A stretch of 64,000 nucleotides of DNA from Liquidambar formosana (GCA_039720395.1 CM077831.1:5994003-6058002); one strand, 5' to 3'; shown: positions 22,219 to 35,240, counted from the first letter of the stretch. The notes: generated by a model not told the origin, from the sequence alone. A program made the numbers and translations.

Positions 22219-23084
22219 ACCATAGGACAAATACCACACCTATTTGCACCCTTACAAGTGCTCAAAACCATGCAAAAACAATGATATGCAAATCTGGACA
22301 GAATAGTATTATGGCCTAAAATCATCTACTAAGCATGCTAACAGCAAAAACAGCAAACAATAATAAGTCCTAACATATTCCTAAAATCATATTATGCATA
22401 AAAACCCTAGAATAAGCTAACATGCATGCAAAAACATCATATTTACTCTATATGCAAGACATATACAGCAAACACGAAGAAAAACCAATAAAAAAGTCTA
22501 CTTTATCATGCTATATGAAAACTAACATAAAACAATGACTCTAAAACCCTAAACTCACAAATATGCTTAAAGACATACAAAACATACTTTAGTCATGCTA
22601 AAACCAAACTAAACAGAAATAAAATCATGCATATTAACTAACTAAAGCAACATTACACGATGAAAATCCTAACTCTAACATGCAATGACACTAATCCTAG
22701 CACAAGGGCAACAGGAGCACAAGAACCATAACTATGCATAAAAAACACATAAGACAGCCCTAAAGCATGCTAAACAGTAGATAAACAATAGATATTCCAT
22801 GTATATTAACTAGCTAGAGTGTTAATACATGATAAAAAAGTTACCTTTAACATGCAATAAGCCTAACCCATATTCAGCATAAACAAAGAGGGAGGAATAC
22901 CTTAAGAAGAAACTTCCTTGCTGCTGTAGAGACTCTCCCTTGCTCTTATGGATGACTTGAACCAATCCTCTCCAAGGCTACAGCAAGAACTCCAGCTCTC
23001 CTTCAAGTCTCTCTCTCTTATTCTCTCTCAAATACTCTAATTTTAATGCATAAAGTGGCCCCCTTGTGCTGAAGCATAGGGGGG

Positions 23085-23093
23085 TATTTATAG
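23085..23093 (-). promoter_or_regulatory. GYP-1 LTR TATA box
   Basis: CTATAAATA on the minus strand, about 200 bp downstream (in element direction) of the LTR palindrome. The GYP-2 LTR has TTATAAATA at the same relative place (38984-38992). Confidence 0.6.
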
Positions 23094-23290
23094 ACTTTCA
23101 TTAGGATTAACCAATGGCTAGGATTAAAACCCTAAAAATTAATCCAAGGGCTATTAGAGACCCCCTTGGGGCTTAAGTAACTCAGAAGTTACCAAAAATT
23201 AGAAGGAAACTCGTCCAAAAGAGCCCAAATACGTCAAAATAGGCAAGAGTCCGCTTCAGCAAGGAGTTAGAGTGAAAATAGGAAAGTGGT

Positions 23291-23370
23291 CTCGGGTGAC
23301 CACCCAAGGCTGGGCGGCTAGCCACCTGGGCCCAAGCGGCTAGCCGCCCAGGCTTGGGTGGTCACCCGAG
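23291..23370. repeat. 33-bp-arm palindrome in GYP-1 LTR
   Basis: The left arm 23291-23323 (starting CTCGGGTGACCACCCAAG) and the right arm 23338-23370 (ending TTGGGTGGTCACCCGAG) are reverse complements with one mismatch in 33, around a 14-base loop. The same LTR region at 34142 keeps only the inner and right portions because COP-C inserted within the left arm. Confidence 0.9.
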
Positions 23371-24081
23371 CCCACTTCTAATTTTTTGCCTGTTTTGTCT
23401 CCCTTCCCTTCTAGAAGTGTTTCAAGGGGCAAATTAACTCCGATTTTGATGAAACAAAAGCCAAAACGACCGTGTTTCGATGAGGAATATGTTTTTGAAC
23501 ATTTTAGGCTGAAAACCACTAACCATGGGGGCATGGTTAGGTTTGAACAAGGCGGTTAACCACTATGTTCTACCTTTGCTAAGCATAGGCATGCACATAG
23601 GGTCAAACCAAATGCTTTCCATATCAAAATTGAACTTCATAAAACACTTTTGGGAGTAAAATGATGACTAATAAAAGTCAATTTGAAAATATTTGGTTGG
23701 TAATTGTGAGTTAATTAGTGCTAACCCAAAGAAGGGTCAATTAACCAATCTTGAACTACATCGAGCCATTTTAATCCCAAGCCATTGATTTATCAAATTG
23801 ACACTAGAAATACCTCTTATGCATTCATATGAACTCCAATTGACAATTTGCAGATCATTTCAAGGTCAAATGAAAAGTTTGGGGCTTAAAAGACAATTAT
23901 GCCCCTCAAGTCACAAAAGCTCTTATTATCCCTCAAGATCAACTCCAATTTGAACCAAAATTCACACCCATTATCCTTGTGACTCTAGAAACCTAATGCA
24001 AGTGACTAGACTCAAAAACAAAACAAAAACATGCATGAAATGATGAGCCCTAGTAAGGTGGTACAAAAATGGGGTGTGACA

Positions 24082-24310
24082 GTGTGGATACCGTTGGAGG
24101 CAACATACTTGGGTTGCTCACTCACCGCTGTCCGGAATCAAAGCTTGGAGCAAAAAGGAGAAGACAAAAATTCTGTAAGTGTTCTAACCTTCTTCGTAGT
24201 TAGGCTTAGATTTTGTGTTATGCATAGTTAGATTCATGGGATTGGGAATCATTGGAAAAAATTTTTATATTCCGCACTTCTATTTTTCCCTCTTGTATGA
24301 TTCCAAACAG
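24082..24310 (+). repeat. COP-C 5' LTR fragment
   Basis: Matches the last 229 bp of the family LTR from GTGTGGATACCGTTGGAGGC to the end; the final bases are changed to CCAAACA. The missing first part should lie left of the window, beyond the 3' LTR of GYP-1. Confidence 0.85.
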
Positions 24311-24311
24311 T

Positions 24312-24323
24312 GGTATCAGAGCC
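24312..24323 (+). other. COP-C primer binding site (tRNA-Met initiator)
   Basis: TGGTATCAGAGC one base after the LTR end. Confidence 0.9.
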
Positions 24324-27300
24324 ATGATTATGCATAATACAAAATACATATGGACTGGTAATTATGGTGAAGTTGAATGATTTAAAAATCTGGAAATTTT
24401 TCTGCATAATTGGTTTTCCTCCATGGCTGAACCTAGGGTTTGGAACCCTAGATCAATTCTCTTCTACTCCTCTTCTTATTGATGGTTAAGTGTAGCCATG
24501 GATGCAATAGGTTGCATAGGGTTCGAGTTTGGAGAAGAAGAATAAGGAAACTAGGGTTTTATAAAACTGTTATGAACAGTTTTCATGGTAGCCATGAAAA
24601 ACCGTCATCTTGTTTTGCATGCCGAATTCAAAGTTCTTCTCCAAAATTTTCGAGCCATATATGGTTAGAAAGCTCTTCGAATAAGCTTTCCAACCCAACA
24701 AACAGTGCATCAATCCGGGTTCTGTAGCAAAAGTTATGAATTTTTTACTACAGGCTGTCTAGAAAGACAGTTTTGCTCGGGAATGATGCAATAGCCACAA
24801 CTTTGAGTTATTGATGGAGATCAAAGGCATGGAAATGGTTGCCACCACATGGGTTATGTTCTAGACATGGTAGGGAAAGGTTCCCAAGCATTCAGATGCA
24901 TCATAATTGGATTAAGATGCTAGAACAGAAGGAAGAAGGAGAAGAACACCATGGAGGCTGAATCTGGGTTTTAGAACCCTAAGGTTCTTGCAATTAGTTC
25001 TAATAAAAGCTGCTGTATTTATGATGGCAAATCATTGTAGGATCATTATATATCATGTGTATATGATTTTCTTTAAGTTTCAAAAAGGTTTTGATGGAGA
25101 AAGATTTAAAAAGTTTAAAAATTTTCATAAACAGCATAGCAGAATTTTTCTGCAGAAAAGTCATCAGTGGAGTTTTGATTAGAACTTGAGTTAGGGAACT
25201 CCAAATTGCATGAAACCAATTGCATTAGTTTCCTAAGACATGTAGGATACTGGGAAAATTCTTTTGGTAGCCTAATTCATTCATCTTTCTGGGTTTTAAA
25301 TCAATTTCTGACAATGGACAGTATGCTGTAAATTTCTGGGCAGCCTACTGTTGTTTTAATTGTTTAGAACAATTGGTGATGATTTGATCAACCAAACCTC
25401 TTCTATTAGCTTAGTATTTCATGTAGGGACATGATACAAGCTGGTTTCAATGGAGGAGTCGAATTGATAAGGTTTTAGAAGCTATTGTGACCTTGAAGGT
25501 CTGCAACAATGGCTCCAGCAATGGGTTTTGGAAACCCTAATTGTTCTTGATGATGGCAGCCACTACCACCACTTCTCACATGTCCAAGGGCTTGTCCCAC
25601 ACCCCTGTAGTCCTCTCCCTTGGCTAGCCATGGCCTCCCACAGCCATTGGTGGCCATGGCAGCCTAGCCAAGCTCAGGCAGCCCCCTGGTAGTGACGGCT
25701 GCATAGAGTTAAGGATGAAACCCTAATTTTGAGTTAATGATGAAACCCTAATTTCATTATGGAATTAATTAAAACCCTAATTGGAATATTAATTACCTTA
25801 ATTAAGAGTTAATGATTGGGCATTAAATGACCAATCATGGTTATTAATTGTTAGGGCATAATTAATGCCATTAATGATGTCTAGGGTTAGGGTTTTGATA
25901 ACCCTAATTAGTGTAATTAATTAAGGGTAATAAATACCCTATTTGGCATTAATTAAACCCTAATCCCTTTTATTAAATACCGTATGAACCTAGGGTTTTA
26001 ATGATTTGTCATTAAATGATCAATCATAAGGCATTTAATGATTAGGGCTTGCATTTAGGGTTTAGGGTTATGCATTTAGGGTTTAGGGTTTTTGGAAACC
26101 CTAATACACTAATTCATCATTTAATTGATTTTATTTAATTCCCATGTCAATTATTTAATTAATATTGATTAATTTTATAATGTTTTAAATGGTTTAAAAT
26201 ACAATTGGGGATTAAATTAAAATCTGGAAATTCTTAATTAAATGAAATTGTTTTGTTTAAATAAGGAAACCCTAATATTGGATATTAGAGTTATTTTAGG
26301 AAACTTTATATGTTTCTATTAATTTGATTAATTGAAACTAAATGTCTTAAATGTTAAGACTTTAATTAATTCTGGATATTTTTGTTTAAACCTAATAAGA
26401 TTAGGATGCATTAATGAGATTAATGTAAATCGTTCAAGAGAATTACCATAATGCCCATATGTTTTAATGCTTACAGTTTTTCTTCACATTATGCAATGAG
26501 ATTGTATGTATGTGTTTGGATGATGATTATGGACTATACCCCTTAAACAAATTGTGATTGGCCGTCTTATGAATGGGTTGTAATAATTTTTCAAGAGTTG
26601 TAATTTTATTATGGTGATGTAATTTATTATTTGGGGCTTGCATGCCACCTTCCCTCTCTCTCTATCATTCTCTTATGTACCCCACATTCCCCTTATGTAT
26701 CCCTTTCTATATATTATGTAAATGTTATGTAATCGAGAGCGCACTAAGGAGCATGGGGGATCCAAAGGAGTATGATGGAGCCCAACAAGCCAATGGTGGA
26801 GACCATCAAGGCAAGGGAGCAGATTGAAGGACTTGAAAGCTTAGAGAAGTTTTTCAAGAAAGCATGCATGTTACGAATGGTTTATTTTATGATCACCTAC
26901 ACCCACCATAGACCTAGGATTCAATCTATTGGCCTGGATTGAATCTTCTTAAAGTCCATAATCATCATAGTGGGAGCTTTAATTTATGAGATAATTGTTT
27001 TAGCTCCAATACCATAGTTTGGTATATGTTACCTATTCACTTAGGGACTAATATCAAAATATGGTACTTTATATATGTTGATAAATAATAGCATGTGATG
27101 TATGATTTATAATAGCCTGAGATGTATGATTATAAATAGCATAATTTACATGTTTAAATTTTGATACATGGGATGCATGTTAATTTGATGAGACCCTTAA
27201 AACCCCTCTCTTTTACCTTCCATCATTATAAGATCATCTAACGTCCCTTAATGTGGGTACCTGGCTGCAGATATGTAGGAGCTACCCATGTTAAAGACAT

Positions 27301-27720
27301 TACTTGAAACTATCACAATATGAGATATCATGGGGTGCCTAAACTGGTATATACCAAGAAACTATAATGTGAGGTACATATTTGGCGAAACATACCTGTG
27401 TGAATGATGGGCTTAACTTAACTAGGGTAGTATTCTAAGAAACTATAATGTGAGGAGTATGTACCCTAGAGGCAAAATGGTTGGAACTTGCTTATGAAGC
27501 AATAGACAAAAAGTTGTCTTCTCATTGTGGGTTAAAAGTCAAGAAACTATAATGTGAGGCTTCTAGGTCACAGTGGGACCCCAATCCCCATTAGGAATGA
27601 GATTCCCGAATTCCATTAGAGGGTGTATGGAATTTGATAAAATAGTGGGAGGTACCATATGATTAAAGACCCAATCATTATGGATAAAAATGAAATCTAA
27701 TTCTCTGTTTATGTAGATTA
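24324..27720 (+). other. COP-C leader
   Basis: Homologous to 1-804 (reversed) and to the COP-B/COP-D leaders. It holds neighbouring small hairpins at about 24566-24600, telomere-like TTTAGGG runs near 25880-26100, two decayed CCAAT palindromes, and the triple motif in the form AAGAAACTATAATGTGAGG (27356, 27437, 27541). No gene recognised. Confidence 0.7.
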
Positions 27721-30613
27721 CCTAATTACTCACCTCAAAACCCCTGTTTCCTAATATAGGTATTGATAGTTTGACTAAACCCGATTTTTTTGATTGACTT
27801 AGGAAATTGAGAATTGTTCTCAATTTCAAAAGATTGTTTATATGCTATTAGGCCTTTTATTAAAGGCCCTCCATAAAACATCCTAAGAAGAAAAAGACAC
27901 TATGCGCAATTGGCATCTTGTTGCCATGCTATATGATAGTATTGATGACTAATGAGCTTCAGAAGCAAAATTAGTCAATGCAAGTGCCTTTGATGTCCTA
28001 CATCACATAAAAAGGTTGTATTGTGAGTAAAATAATACTATAAAGTATAGTACTTGTAAAGGACTTCTTCTGGACTAGGATGTAATAAAAGTTGTTTATT
28101 AATAATCATTCTTTTGAAAAATGATTAATCACATAGAATAGCTTGAGAAGCTAGATGTGATTTAAAATGGAAGCATAGAGGAAAGCAAGTCTTGAAAAGT
28201 CAAAGAAAAAGAAATATAATAATTTTGTAGTAAACATAAGGTATTGTAAAAGGAACTTGATAAAGTATCAGTCTTCCTAGAAGAGCCAAACTTTTGAAGT
28301 TTTGGTTCATGCTCTAAACTAAATTGTTGGTTAGTTCTGCTTCTTGGTTTTTGGATTCTAGTGTAATCTAATTCGAAGCAGAAAGTTAAGTAGATAATAA
28401 ATTACCTTTAAAAATTTTAATAGAGTAAGAGTTGCCAGATTAATTTTGGGAACTTATTTCTTAACTAGGTTATTTAAGACATTCTAGAAATTTGATTTCT
28501 GAATTTAAATGACTAATTAGAGCGAATGCAACGCATTCCGAGAATACAAGAGATGTAGAGACTCTCATTTAAATGTAACGATTATGATTTGGTTATGAGA
28601 TGACCAAACCCATCTTTTACTTGGTGAAGTGAAAGAGTTACATTTATAATTTGACTAATACATTGTGATGTATATAGTCATGTAGAGCATGCATTCAATT
28701 ACAGTAGACTCATCTTAGAATAACATAGCTCAATGGTGAATCTAAGAGAACGAATTGAACTCTATTAAGATATGGTTTGATCCATGATGAGTTTTACTAA
28801 TGTATCCATCTAGGATATACCTTAAAATTGCTACATATTGATAATTTAGGGTTCACTCCAGTTTTGTCCCAATTATATCAGATATGATATGGTAAGAAAC
28901 CCAACTTAAAGAAGTTAAGGCTTGGGCTTGTGCTATGTTTGTCTGGAAACATAATGTAGACAATCTGGAAATAAGGTCAAGTAAGTGTTGAATTGTGCTA
29001 TATCCCAAAAGTGGTTGGGATAGTATTTCTTTTATTCTAATGAACAAAAGTTGTCTATTAGGATGTTTGCTGGATTTTCTTGAGAAAGAGTTCATTCAAG
29101 AAAGATGCAAAAGTAGATAGAATTTATAGAATTGTCTGTAAAGCCACAAACGAACAAAGATCCAACCCTTGTCTCTGTTGAGACAAAACCCTTAACTACA
29201 CTACAATCTTTTCAGTAGATCAGATTGGATATTTCTTAACATAAGAGAGATATTGTATCTCTATTAGAATGTGAAAGAATTGTTCTTTGGTGATAAAGAT
29301 CACCAAGATAATCCTATTGATTATTACTAGACGATGTTTCACATCAACTCGAGAAATGACTAAGAGTCATTAAATCCAATATGGATAGGTACAGACCTAA
29401 AAGGCTTAACTATTTAAGAATGTTTTCAACATAGGCAAAAAGTTGTATATGAAGAAACTTGTTTGATAATAGTTATGCCGAAATCCATTTGGATCTTGTT
29501 ATCTATAAACACACATTTTGAATATGAGATATGTCAAAAAGGATATAAAGATGTTATATCAAATGGTGAAAAACCATAAAAGTGTGTAAGTTATAGAAGG
29601 TCTATTAATAGACTACAAGGTTCTCATAATTAGAACATCTATAAAGTTGAAGTAATCAAATTGTTTGATTTCTCTCATTGTATAGATGGACCATGAGTGT
29701 ATAAAAGGTTAGTGGGAGTGCGATTGTTTTTCTTTATCCTATCAATAAAATGACATCCTAATCATTATGAATGATATATAAATGTTATCTAATGTGAAGT
29801 TTTAGTTTTTGAGAAAAACTTCTTCATGAAAGATTTGGTAGAAGCATCCAACAAGATCTATAGAGATAGATCATATAGATTGCTAAGTATCTCCAAGTCA
29901 TTAAACATAGTTGAAATGTTGAAGGAGTTCAACATGGAGAATTCTAAGGGAGGTCTGATTTACTTCAGATAAGAATTCATTATTCAAGGGCATGTGCCAT
30001 AGGATAACACAAATAAGGTTCTTAAAGTGTTAAGAAGCCTTATTCTACACTATGTATTGAACCTGATATCTATTATGTTGTAATTGTTACAAATAGTTAT
30101 CAGTCAATTCAAATATGGAATATTGGATTGTATTTGGAAATTGTAAACTCATAGTAGATAGGTATATAGATTTGGATATGATCCATATGGGGTATATTTT
30201 ATATTCACTTTAGTTGGTGAAATACTTAATGGAAGAACTGTATGAAAGATACAGTGGATTCCATTATTAAGGGTGAATTAATTGTCGCATTGTCTAGGAG
30301 ACTGTTTGGATCTATAAGTTCATTTAGAACTTGGAGTTATTCCTTCCATTGAGTTGCCCACACCTTGTTTTGTGACAACAATGGGTCTATATCTCGAGTA
30401 TAGGAATCACGGTCTCATTAAAAGTCCAAACACATAGAATGGCAATTCCAAGTGATTAGAGGAATCATTGGAAAAGGTAATAGATACATTACAGAAGATA
30501 TTATCTACATAAGTTTTTGTAGACCTACTGACTAAAGCTTTAAAACATAATTGGTTATGTCTAAGACCAACATCTTGAGAAGATAGGTATGCAATACATG
30601 GTCGATTGGCTTT
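27721..30613 (+). pseudogene. COP-C gag-pol remnant
   Basis: Heavily decayed. Gag-like sequence lies at about 27730-28330, with traces of the gag start and the zinc-knuckle surroundings. Integrase traces lie near 28560-29130, the end of reverse transcriptase near 29830, and RNase H traces near 30050-30560. All frames are broken many times. It has the same large internal gaps as COP-B. Confidence 0.75.
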
Positions 30614-30629
30614 AGTGCAAGTGGGAGAT
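30614..30629 (+). other. COP-C polypurine tract
   Basis: AGTGCAAGTGGGAGAT just before the LTR at 30630. A second copy precedes 32486. Confidence 0.75.
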
Positions 30630-32282
30630 TGTTAGGATTATGCCCTAGAGCCAATCATAGAGATGATTGTTTAGGGATTAGGAACAATTGTTTGATTTCA
30701 ATTATGTATGTCACATTTATTATTGATTTAATAAAAGGGCTTATTCTATTATGGTTATATGCATCATTTATATTTACATAATATGTCAATGGAGTTAGAG
30801 TTGAGAATATGGAATTACAAAGAGTTGTAATTTTGAGACTATAGATATATCTCTGTACTAAACTCCTAAAGCATTCCTAGTTGAAGGTTCACTATGATGG
30901 ACAGTAATGAACCATAGGACTAGCACTTGTTAGGTTGACTCTATAGGAGGATAGCTAGTCTCAAGCTATTTGTGTGGAGACACTACAACCAACAAGTGGG
31001 TGCCTATTACGAGAATAGGTACACTGAATGTGACCAAAGATATGAGATAAACTGAATGGAATTTTATCCTGCCTGTCAATTAGTTTCTCATTGTTATAGT
31101 GGTACAAGTAATCCTTAGACCTAAGACGCCATAGTTGTCTTATGCATGTAGCTTTAGAAGTTTGATAACACTAAACGCAAATCCTATTTAGGGGTTTGCA
31201 AATGTGTTCATTGGCCCTACTGCTATGTGTATAAAGGCATGTGAGTGATCAACAAGGGATCCATCACTCTCAGGAAAAAGAGAGAGAATGTCTCATATAG
31301 CATTCATAATATAACTTATTAAATCCATGGCCATGGTAGGATGAATATGAAAAGAGTTTCATGAGTTCATCAATGAGTTGATATCTATGAATGAGTATAA
31401 AGTAATTGAACTAGGGACTTGACAGACTTCCATGTCCTATTAGTTTAATTGGAGACATTCTGTAGATGGAAGGATGTAATTGTAACCAATAAACTATAAC
31501 AGAAGGGTTCTTTGTTAGATACTTATTCACCTCATTAAGGACAACACCATGAACCATATGCTAGGTGTTATTCATGGTTAGTAGAAGCCCTAATTGATAT
31601 AAGTGAGTTATAATCAATTAGGGAATTGGAAGGAGTTCCAATTAGATCCTAAATGGAAAGAGTTCCATTGTGTACACCTTGTGCTATTCCTATTACTTGA
31701 TGTTGTGAACCTAATGGGTCACACACTGATCATGCAAGATAAGCTTTAAAGTCTATGAGAGAAAGGGTATGAGTGCATAAAGAATAGTTCTTTGAGGCCT
31801 ATTTATATTTGATATAATTTATAGGGGTTATTGTGCAATTTAGAGAAATTGCATAAAACCCTAATAGGGTTTCCCCCTAGGGCCCGCCCCCCTTAAGTGT
31901 GGACTATATAAGTCACACTTTGATGTGTGACATCATTATGAAGTTGAACTCCCAAGGGCTGGCCAAAAATTCCAGCCTCCCTCTCTCTCTCTCCTCTCTT
32001 CTCCTACACTAGCAACAACAAGGAAAAGGTGGAAAGGACTTGAAGCTCTAGCTAGGTGTGGATACCGTTGGAGGCAGCACACTTGGGCTGCTCACTCACC
32101 GCTGTCCGGAATCAAAGCTTGGAGCAAAAAGGAGAAGACAAAAATTTTATAAGTGTTCTAACCCTATTCGTAGTTAGGGTTTGATTTTGTGTTATGCATA
32201 GTTAGATTCATGGGATTGGGAATCGTAGGAAAAATTTTTATATTCCGCACTTCTATTTGTCCTTCTTGTATGATTCCCAACA
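30630..32282 (+). repeat. COP-C 3' LTR, first copy (1653 bp)
   Basis: TGTTAGG...CCCAACA with TATATAAG at 31916-31923. It is followed directly by a second copy of the element's last internal 200 bp. Confidence 0.92.
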
Positions 32283-32485
32283 TAAACACATAGAGCGGCA
32301 ATTCCAAGTGATTAGAGGAATCATTGGAAGAGGTAATAGATACATTACAGAAGATATTATCTACATAAGTTTTTGTAGACCTACTGACTAAAGCTTTAAA
32401 ACATAATTGGTTATGTCTAAGACCAACATCTTGAGAAGATATGTATGCGATACATGGTCAATTGGCTTTAGTGCAAGTGGGAGAT
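32283..32485 (+). repeat. COP-C duplicated internal 3' end
   Basis: A near copy of 30427-30629 (end of RNase H region and polypurine tract). Together with the LTR that follows it forms the second unit of a tandem duplication of about 1.86 kb. Confidence 0.88.
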
Positions 32486-34141
32486 TGTAAGGATTATGCC
32501 TTAGAGCCAATCATGGAGATGATTGTTTAGGGATTAGGAACAATCATTTGATTTCATTTATGTATGTCATATTTATTATTGATTTAATAAAAGGGCTTAT
32601 TCTATTATGTTTATATGCATCATTTATATTTACATAATATGTCCATGGAGTTAGAGTTGAGAATATGGAATTGCAAAGAGTTGTAATTTTGAGACTGTAA
32701 ATATATCTCTGTACTAAACTCCTAAAGCATTCCTAGTTGAAGGTTCACTATGATGGACAATAATGAACTATAAGACTAGCACTCGTTAGGTTGACTCTAT
32801 AGGAGGATAGCTGGTCTCAAGTTATTTTTGTAGAGACACTACAACCAATAGGTGGGTGCCTATTAATAGCATAGGTACACTGAATGTGACCAAAGATATG
32901 AGATAAACTGAATGGAATTTTATCCTGCTTGTCAATCAGTTTCTCATTATTATAGTGGTACAAGTAATCCTTAGACCTGAGACACCATAGTTGTCTTATG
33001 CATGTAGCTTTAGAAGTTTGATAACACTAAGTGTAGATCCTATTCAGGGGTCTGCAAAGGTGTTCATTGGCCCCACTGCTATGTGTATGAAGGCATGTGA
33101 GTGATCAACAAGGGATCCATCACTCTCAGGAAAAAGAGAGAGAATGTCTCATATAACATTCATAATATAACTCATTAAATCCATGGCCATGGTAGGATGA
33201 ATGTGGAAAAGAGTTTCCATGAGTTCATCAATGAGTTGATATCTATGAATGAGTATAAAGTAATTAAACTAGGGACTTGACAGACTTCCATGTCCTATTA
33301 GTTCAATTGGAGACATTGTGTTGAAGGAAGGATGCAATTGTAACCTATAAACTATAACAGAAGGGTTCTTTGTAAATCACTATTCACCTCATTAAGGACT
33401 ACACCATGAGCTATATGCTAGGTGTTACTCATGGTTAGTAGAAGTCCTAATTGATATAAGTGAGTTATAATCAATTAGGGAATTGGAAGGAGTTCCAATT
33501 AGACCCTAAATGGAAAGAGTTCCATTGTGCACACCTCGTGCTATTCCTACTACTTGATGATGTGAACCCAATGGGTCACACACTGATCATGCAAGATGAG
33601 CTTTAAAATCTATGAGAGAAAGGGTATGAGTGCATAAAGAATAGTTCTTTGAGGCCTATTTATATTTGATATAATTTATAGGGGTTATTGTGCAATTTAG
33701 AGAAATTGCATAAAACCCTAATAGGGTTTCCCCCTAGGGTCGGCCCCCTTAAGTATGGACTATATAAGTCACACTTTGATATGTGGCATGATCATGAAGT
33801 TGAACTCCCAAGGGCTGGCCGAAAATTCCAGCCTCCCTCTCTCTCTCTCTCCTCTCTTCTCCTACACTAGCAACAACAAGGAAAAGGTGGAAAGGACTTG
33901 AAGCTCTAGCTAGGTGTGGATACCGTTTGAGGGTAGCACACTTGGGCTACTCATTCACCGCTGTCCGGAATCAAAGCTTGGAGCAACAAGGAGAAGACAA
34001 AAATTCTGTAAGTGTTCTAACGCTCTTCGTAGTTAAGGTTTGCTTTTGTGTTATGGATAGTTAGATTCATGGGCTGTGGAATCGTAGGAAAATTTTTTTT
34101 ATTCCGCACTTCTATTTTTCCCTCTTGTATGATTCCCAACA
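32486..34141 (+). repeat. COP-C 3' LTR, second copy (1656 bp)
   Basis: Begins TGTAAGG (variant) and ends CCCAACA, with TATATAAG at 33761-33768. The right flank GGCTA (34142-34146) is the predicted target duplication inside the palindrome of a GYP-1-type LTR. Confidence 0.92.
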
Positions 34142-34906
34142 GGCTAGCCACCTGGGCCCAGGAGGCTAGCCGCTCGGGGCTGGGTAGTCACCCGAGCCCA
34201 CTTCGGATTTTTGCCTATTTCTGACTCCTAATGCTTCTAGGAGTGTTTCAGGAGGCAAATGAAGTCCGATTTTGATAAAATGAAAACCAAAACGACCGTG
34301 TTTCAATGAGGAATACATTTTTGAACATTTTATTGTGAAAACCACTAACCATGGGGGCATGGTTAGGTTTGACAAAGGCGGTTAACCGCTATGCTTTACC
34401 TTTGCTAAGCATAGGTATGCACATAGGATCAAACCAAATGCTTTCCATACCAAAATTAAACTTTATAAAACACTTTTGGGGATAAAATGATGACTAATTA
34501 AAGTCAATTTGAAAAGCTTTGGTTGGTAATTGTGAGTCAATTAGAGCTAACCCAAAGGAGGGTCAATTAACCAACTTGAACTACATCGAACCATTTTAAT
34601 CCCGAGCCATTGATTCATCAAATTGAACCTAGAAATACCTCATATGCATCCATATGAACTCCAATTAACAATTTGGAGATCATTCCAAGGTCAAATGAAA
34701 AGTTTGTGACTTAAAAGACAATTATGCCCCTCAAGTCACAAAAGCTCTTATTATCCCTCAAGATCAACTCCGAATTGAACCAAAATTCATATCCATTGTC
34801 CTCGTGACTCTAGAAAACTAATGCAAGTGACTAGACTCAAAAAGAAAACAAAAACATGCATGAAATGATGAGCCCTAGTAAGGTGGTGCAAAAATGGGGT
34901 GTGACA
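34142..34906 (-). repeat. GYP-1-type LTR fragment (outermost element)
   Basis: Matches 23308-24081, including the right arm of the palindrome and the terminal GGGGTGTGACA. The flank at 34907 is not a polypurine tract, so this is an outer LTR end or a solo LTR rather than the inner side of a 3' LTR. Its other part should lie left of the window. Confidence 0.85.
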
Positions 34907-35240
34907 GATTTTAATTGTTGTTTTGAGAAAATAATTTTGGTATGTTTGATTTCTAATTATTAATGAATGGTTTGCATTAATTTGGTACTTACTTTCTAAA
35001 AAATTTGATGTGGTTTATTTTTCTAGCATGTGAATTAATGAATTTGCCCTTTTTCATGCTTGAACCACGAACAATGGAAATCAAAATGAAGAGAGGCCAT
35101 CATTTCTGCTATCCTTCAAAAGAAAATAAAAGAAAAATCCCTTGCCAACCTTTTTGAGCTTGAAAAATTTCTTTTCTGATACCTTTATCAAGGATTACCC
35201 CCTACACTAGGGGCAAATTTTGAAATGCTTGTTTGAAAGG

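Larger units (their letters stand above)
2476..24081 (-). mobile_element. GYP-1: Tat/Ogre-type Ty3/gypsy element with nested COP-B
   Basis: On the minus strand the order is: 5' LTR (24081 down to 11892, interrupted by COP-B), tRNA-Arg primer site, gag, protease, probable intron, reverse transcriptase, Ty3 RNase H, a second archaeal-type RNase H, integrase, a noncoding spacer, and a gene on the opposite strand. This order, the second RNase H, the tRNA-Arg primer and the antisense gene are marks of the Tat lineage (Ogre, Retand and relatives). The 3' LTR is not in the window, because COP-A sits 33 bp upstream of the antisense gene and the window ends inside COP-A. Coding regions carry a few stops and frameshifts, so this copy is probably inactive. 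Confidence 0.9.
22219..24081 (-). repeat. GYP-1 5' LTR, 5' (U3-side) part
   Basis: Continuation of the LTR interrupted at 12732. On the plus strand it ends GGGGTGTGACA (minus-strand start TGTCACACCCC). The right half (about 23308-24081) is repeated at 34142-34906. It carries the minus-strand TATA box (23085-23093) and the large palindrome (23291-23370). At 24082 it abuts the cut LTR of COP-C. Confidence 0.88.
24082..34141 (+). mobile_element. COP-C: old Copia element with truncated 5' LTR and duplicated 3' end
   Basis: The left edge is the last 229 bp of a 5' LTR, cut by the GYP-1 insertion. Leader, decayed gag and pol, and two complete 3' LTRs follow. On the right it borders a GYP-1-type LTR at 34142. 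Coding regions are much more decayed than in COP-B and COP-D. Confidence 0.9.
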
